Source: Desulfobacterales bacterium
Lineage (GTDB): Bacteria; Desulfobacterota; Desulfobacteria; Desulfobacterales; Desulfobacteraceae
DNA: 25,598 nt
Reading direction: 5' to 3'
Assembly: GCA_022361535.1 (NCBI GenBank)
Contig: JAKSAU010000026.1
Span: forward strand, 1-25,598
Made by a program: the position numbers and the translations under genes. This document shows, one piece after another, positions 24,099 through 25,598 of the stretch (position 1 is the first letter of the stretch; each line of letters opens with the position of its first letter). A model generated the notes under the pieces. That model saw nothing but the letters and a program-made list of their open reading frames with translations. It was not told the origin of the DNA and ran no database searches.

Positions 24099-24854
24099 TT
24101 AGAATCCAAAATCTGCCAATATCTTTTTTAAAGTTCCGTCTTCTTTCATCTGCTTGATTCCGGTGTTAAATGCCTCTAATATGGCGGACTGTTTCCCACT
24201 TTTATTCGGAACACACACAAAGAGGTCAAGTTCTGCCAATGACGGAGACATAAACTCAATCGAATCGACTTTATCCGGCATATTGGTCTGTGCAAGGTAT
24301 TTGCCCACGAATTTATCGGAAACCATCAAGTCGATCCGCCCTGCCACAAGCTTCTTTAAGTTGGTCAGATCGTCTTTTGATGCGTCTTTGGTCAAGAAAG
24401 ATGCATTGTCAAATTCTTCAGTGTTGACGTAGCCTGTAACAACGCCGATCTTTTTACCCTTAAGACTTTCAAGACCATTGAAGTTAATATCTGCGCCTTT
24501 TTGCTTATAAAAGCCCAAAGGCCCGCCAGGCATGGGATTTGAAAAAGCCGCATAGGCTTTAACGCTGTCTGCATAGTATTCCGGGAAATAGCCGTCAACC
24601 TTTCCTGCTTTTGCAAGTCCGACAACCCTGGACCACTGATGGAACTTGAACTCCGCATCCATGCCGCCACGTTTAAATGCTTCTTTGACAACTACTGCGA
24701 CATAACCGCCGTCCATCATTTTTTCCCCCACATAGGGTTCCCAATTGGTGGTGGCAAGTACAAGTTTATCGCCGGCAAAAACAGTTGACGACAGGATTCC
24801 GAAATTGATTGCGAACAAAGAAACCAAAAAAACTGCCTTAATAAAACGTTTCAT
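24099..24854 (-). CDS. periplasmic solute-binding protein, SBP_bac_3 type
   Basis: This 251-residue exported binding protein resembles the polar-amino-acid type (SBP family 3). The signal peptide is 1 to about 27 (MKRFIKAVFLVSLFAINFG, cleavage near TVFA), followed by the usual KLVLATTNWEPYVG opening and later GPLGFYKQKG, LKGKKIGVVTGYVN and GRIDLMVSDK, which line the two lobes. The ATG at 24852-24854 is preferred: GGAGGAGT lies 6 bp upstream and the signal peptide follows; the frame is open 23 codons further, but that part lies across the promoter. No permease or ATPase is in view. It may serve a distant transporter or a sensor, and the ligand cannot be deduced. The gene immediately upstream is a paralog. 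It has its own promoter and terminator. Confidence 0.9.
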   Translation of the reverse strand: MKRFIKAVFLVSLFAINFGILSSTVFAGDKLVLATTNWEPYVGEKMMDGGYVAVVVKEAFKRGGMDAEFKFHQWSRVVGLAKAGKVDGYFPEYYADSVKAYAAFSNPMPGGPLGFYKQKGADINFNGLESLKGKKIGVVTGYVNTEEFDNASFLTKDASKDDLTNLKKLVAGRIDLMVSDKFVGKYLAQTNMPDKVDSIEFMSPSLAELDLFVCVPNKSGKQSAILEAFNTGIKQMKEDGTLKKILADFGF

Positions 24855-24893
24855 CGAGTACTCCTCCGCTAGATTATTTGAAAATGAGTTAAG

Positions 24894-24923
24894 AGCATAC
24901 ATAATTTTAAGGGAGTATGCCAA
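24894..24923 (-). promoter_or_regulatory. sigma-70 promoter of the solute-binding protein gene
   Basis: On the minus strand TTGGCA (complement of 24918-24923), 18 bp and TATGCT (complement of 24894-24899) lie 40 bp before the start codon. The gene is thus probably transcribed separately from the paralog upstream, which ends 148 bp away. A 12-bp palindrome TCTCAATTGAGA (24984-24995) lies between the two. Confidence 0.55.
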
Positions 24924-25002
24924 TAATTTATTACTATTAGGTTATAAAAAAGTGTTTTTTGAGTTGTTGGTATTACTTTTTTTTCTCAATTGAGAGGTCG
25001 GC

Positions 25003-25598
25003 TTAAGGCGTTGGTTCACTCACGTGATCCGGTATATTAGAGAGCAGGTTTGATAAAAATAAATCCAGGGTTCCATCCACCCGCATGGAGGCCAATCCGC
25101 GGTTAAATGCGTTTAAAAGATAGGCCTGGCTTTTCAGTGTGTTGCAAACACATACATATACATCCTTATTTTCAAGTATCCTGGGCATAAACTCAATGTC
25201 TGCAACCTGGTCAGGTAAATGGCGGTTGGCCAGGTAAAATCCGACGAATTTATCTGCAACCACCAAATCGACCCTGTGCGCAAGCAATAGTTTGAGATTG
25301 GTCAGATCGTCTTTGACCGGGTGTTTCTCCAGGTAGTCAGCCATGTCAAATTCTTTTGAGTTAATATAGCCTTTGACAATACCGATACGATAACCGGTCA
25401 AACTTTTGAGGGTCGAAAATTCTATCTTCGCATCTTTTAGTTTGAAAAATCCGAGAGGGCCTGCAGGAATGGGATCTGAAAATCGGGCATAGGCGGTGAT
25501 GCTGTCGGCATAATATTCAGGGAAATAACCTTCCACCATACCTTTTTTCGCCAGTCCGACAACCCTTGACCATTGATGAAATTGAATCTGAAGGTCGA
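25003..25598 (-). CDS. second SBP_bac_3-type solute-binding protein (N-terminus beyond window)
   Basis: The open frame enters from the window edge and codes for 197 residues of a binding protein paralogous to the one at 24099-24854. The shared segments FHQWSRVVGLAK, GYFPEYYADS, KDDLTNL and DKFVG align without gaps over most of the length. The missing part would be the signal peptide and about the first 60 mature residues. It differs from its paralog by an Asn/Pro-rich tail (LLSNIPDHVSEPTP) about a dozen residues longer and by CVCN in place of CVPN. A tandem duplication with diverging ligand range is likely. Confidence 0.9.
   Translation of the reverse strand, partial: DLQIQFHQWSRVVGLAKKGMVEGYFPEYYADSITAYARFSDPIPAGPLGFFKLKDAKIEFSTLKSLTGYRIGIVKGYINSKEFDMADYLEKHPVKDDLTNLKLLLAHRVDLVVADKFVGFYLANRHLPDQVADIEFMPRILENKDVYVCVCNTLKSQAYLLNAFNRGLASMRVDGTLDLFLSNLLSNIPDHVSEPTP

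Noticed and set aside
24984..24995. Palindrome TCTCAATTGAGA next to an A/T run as a terminator of the upstream binding-protein gene.
   Set aside because: In the direction of that gene it is followed by A residues, not T residues; only the plus strand side is T-rich, upstream of the palindrome.

Overview
The window looks like a chromosomal segment of a Gram-negative anaerobe of the Desulfobacterota, probably a Desulfobacteraceae-like sulfate reducer. This is an inference from gene content: an acyl-CoA ligase/MaoC pair, many Sec-exported proteins, NikK/NikL-like periplasmic proteins, SSS and SLC13 transporters, solitary amino-acid-type binding proteins, and a proteobacterial-type asd. No phage, IS element, CRISPR array, tRNA or rRNA was seen. 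Most genes lie on the minus strand; only asd and the large regulator are on the plus strand.

Region 1 (1-1984, minus): a MaoC-type hydratase and an AMP-dependent acyl-CoA ligase cut by the window edge share a 4-bp ATGA overlap. They have their own candidate promoter, which sits just past the terminator of the next operon.

Region 2 (1985-12679, minus): the most unusual part is a six-gene, 10.5-kb operon of exported proteins of unknown function, called here OrfA to OrfF in order of transcription. It starts at a near-consensus sigma-70 promoter (TTGACA, 17 bp, TATAGT) and ends at a strong hairpin. Five of the six carry an N-terminal aromatic-Pro module (YYYLP, WYYLP, FYYLP or FYPAP). The last three (D, E, F) share a longer three-module architecture with the motifs G[KR]AP[VL]..G.K.AV and DP.F..RE. 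OrfA, the first gene, ends in a domain like a carbohydrate-binding jelly roll. I do not recognise the family. The set looks like an envelope or surface assembly built from duplicated subunits.

Region 3 (12680-15592): asd (plus) with its terminator, facing a minus-strand pair of small periplasmic proteins. These are a DUF4198/NikK-like protein and a membrane-anchored NikL-like protein, both predicted to have histidine as the first mature residue. Their mRNA leader has a good promoter, a 5' hairpin and a large terminator-like hairpin about 35 nt before the start codon, which makes it a candidate attenuator.

Region 4 (15650-20098, minus): an SLC13/DASS permease with two RCK_C domains, then an SSS-family sodium:solute symporter followed by a 28-residue single-TM protein, then a long nested inverted repeat.

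Region 5 (20099-23444, plus): a 1102-residue ATP-binding regulator transcribed divergently from the symporter. It has a MalT-like STAND body whose C-terminus is an OmpR-type winged helix plus BTAD (SARP-like) instead of a LuxR HTH. It is the obvious candidate regulator of the symporter.

Region 6 (23445-25598, minus): a small acidic hypothetical protein and two tandem paralogous periplasmic solute-binding proteins with no permease in view, the second cut by the window edge.
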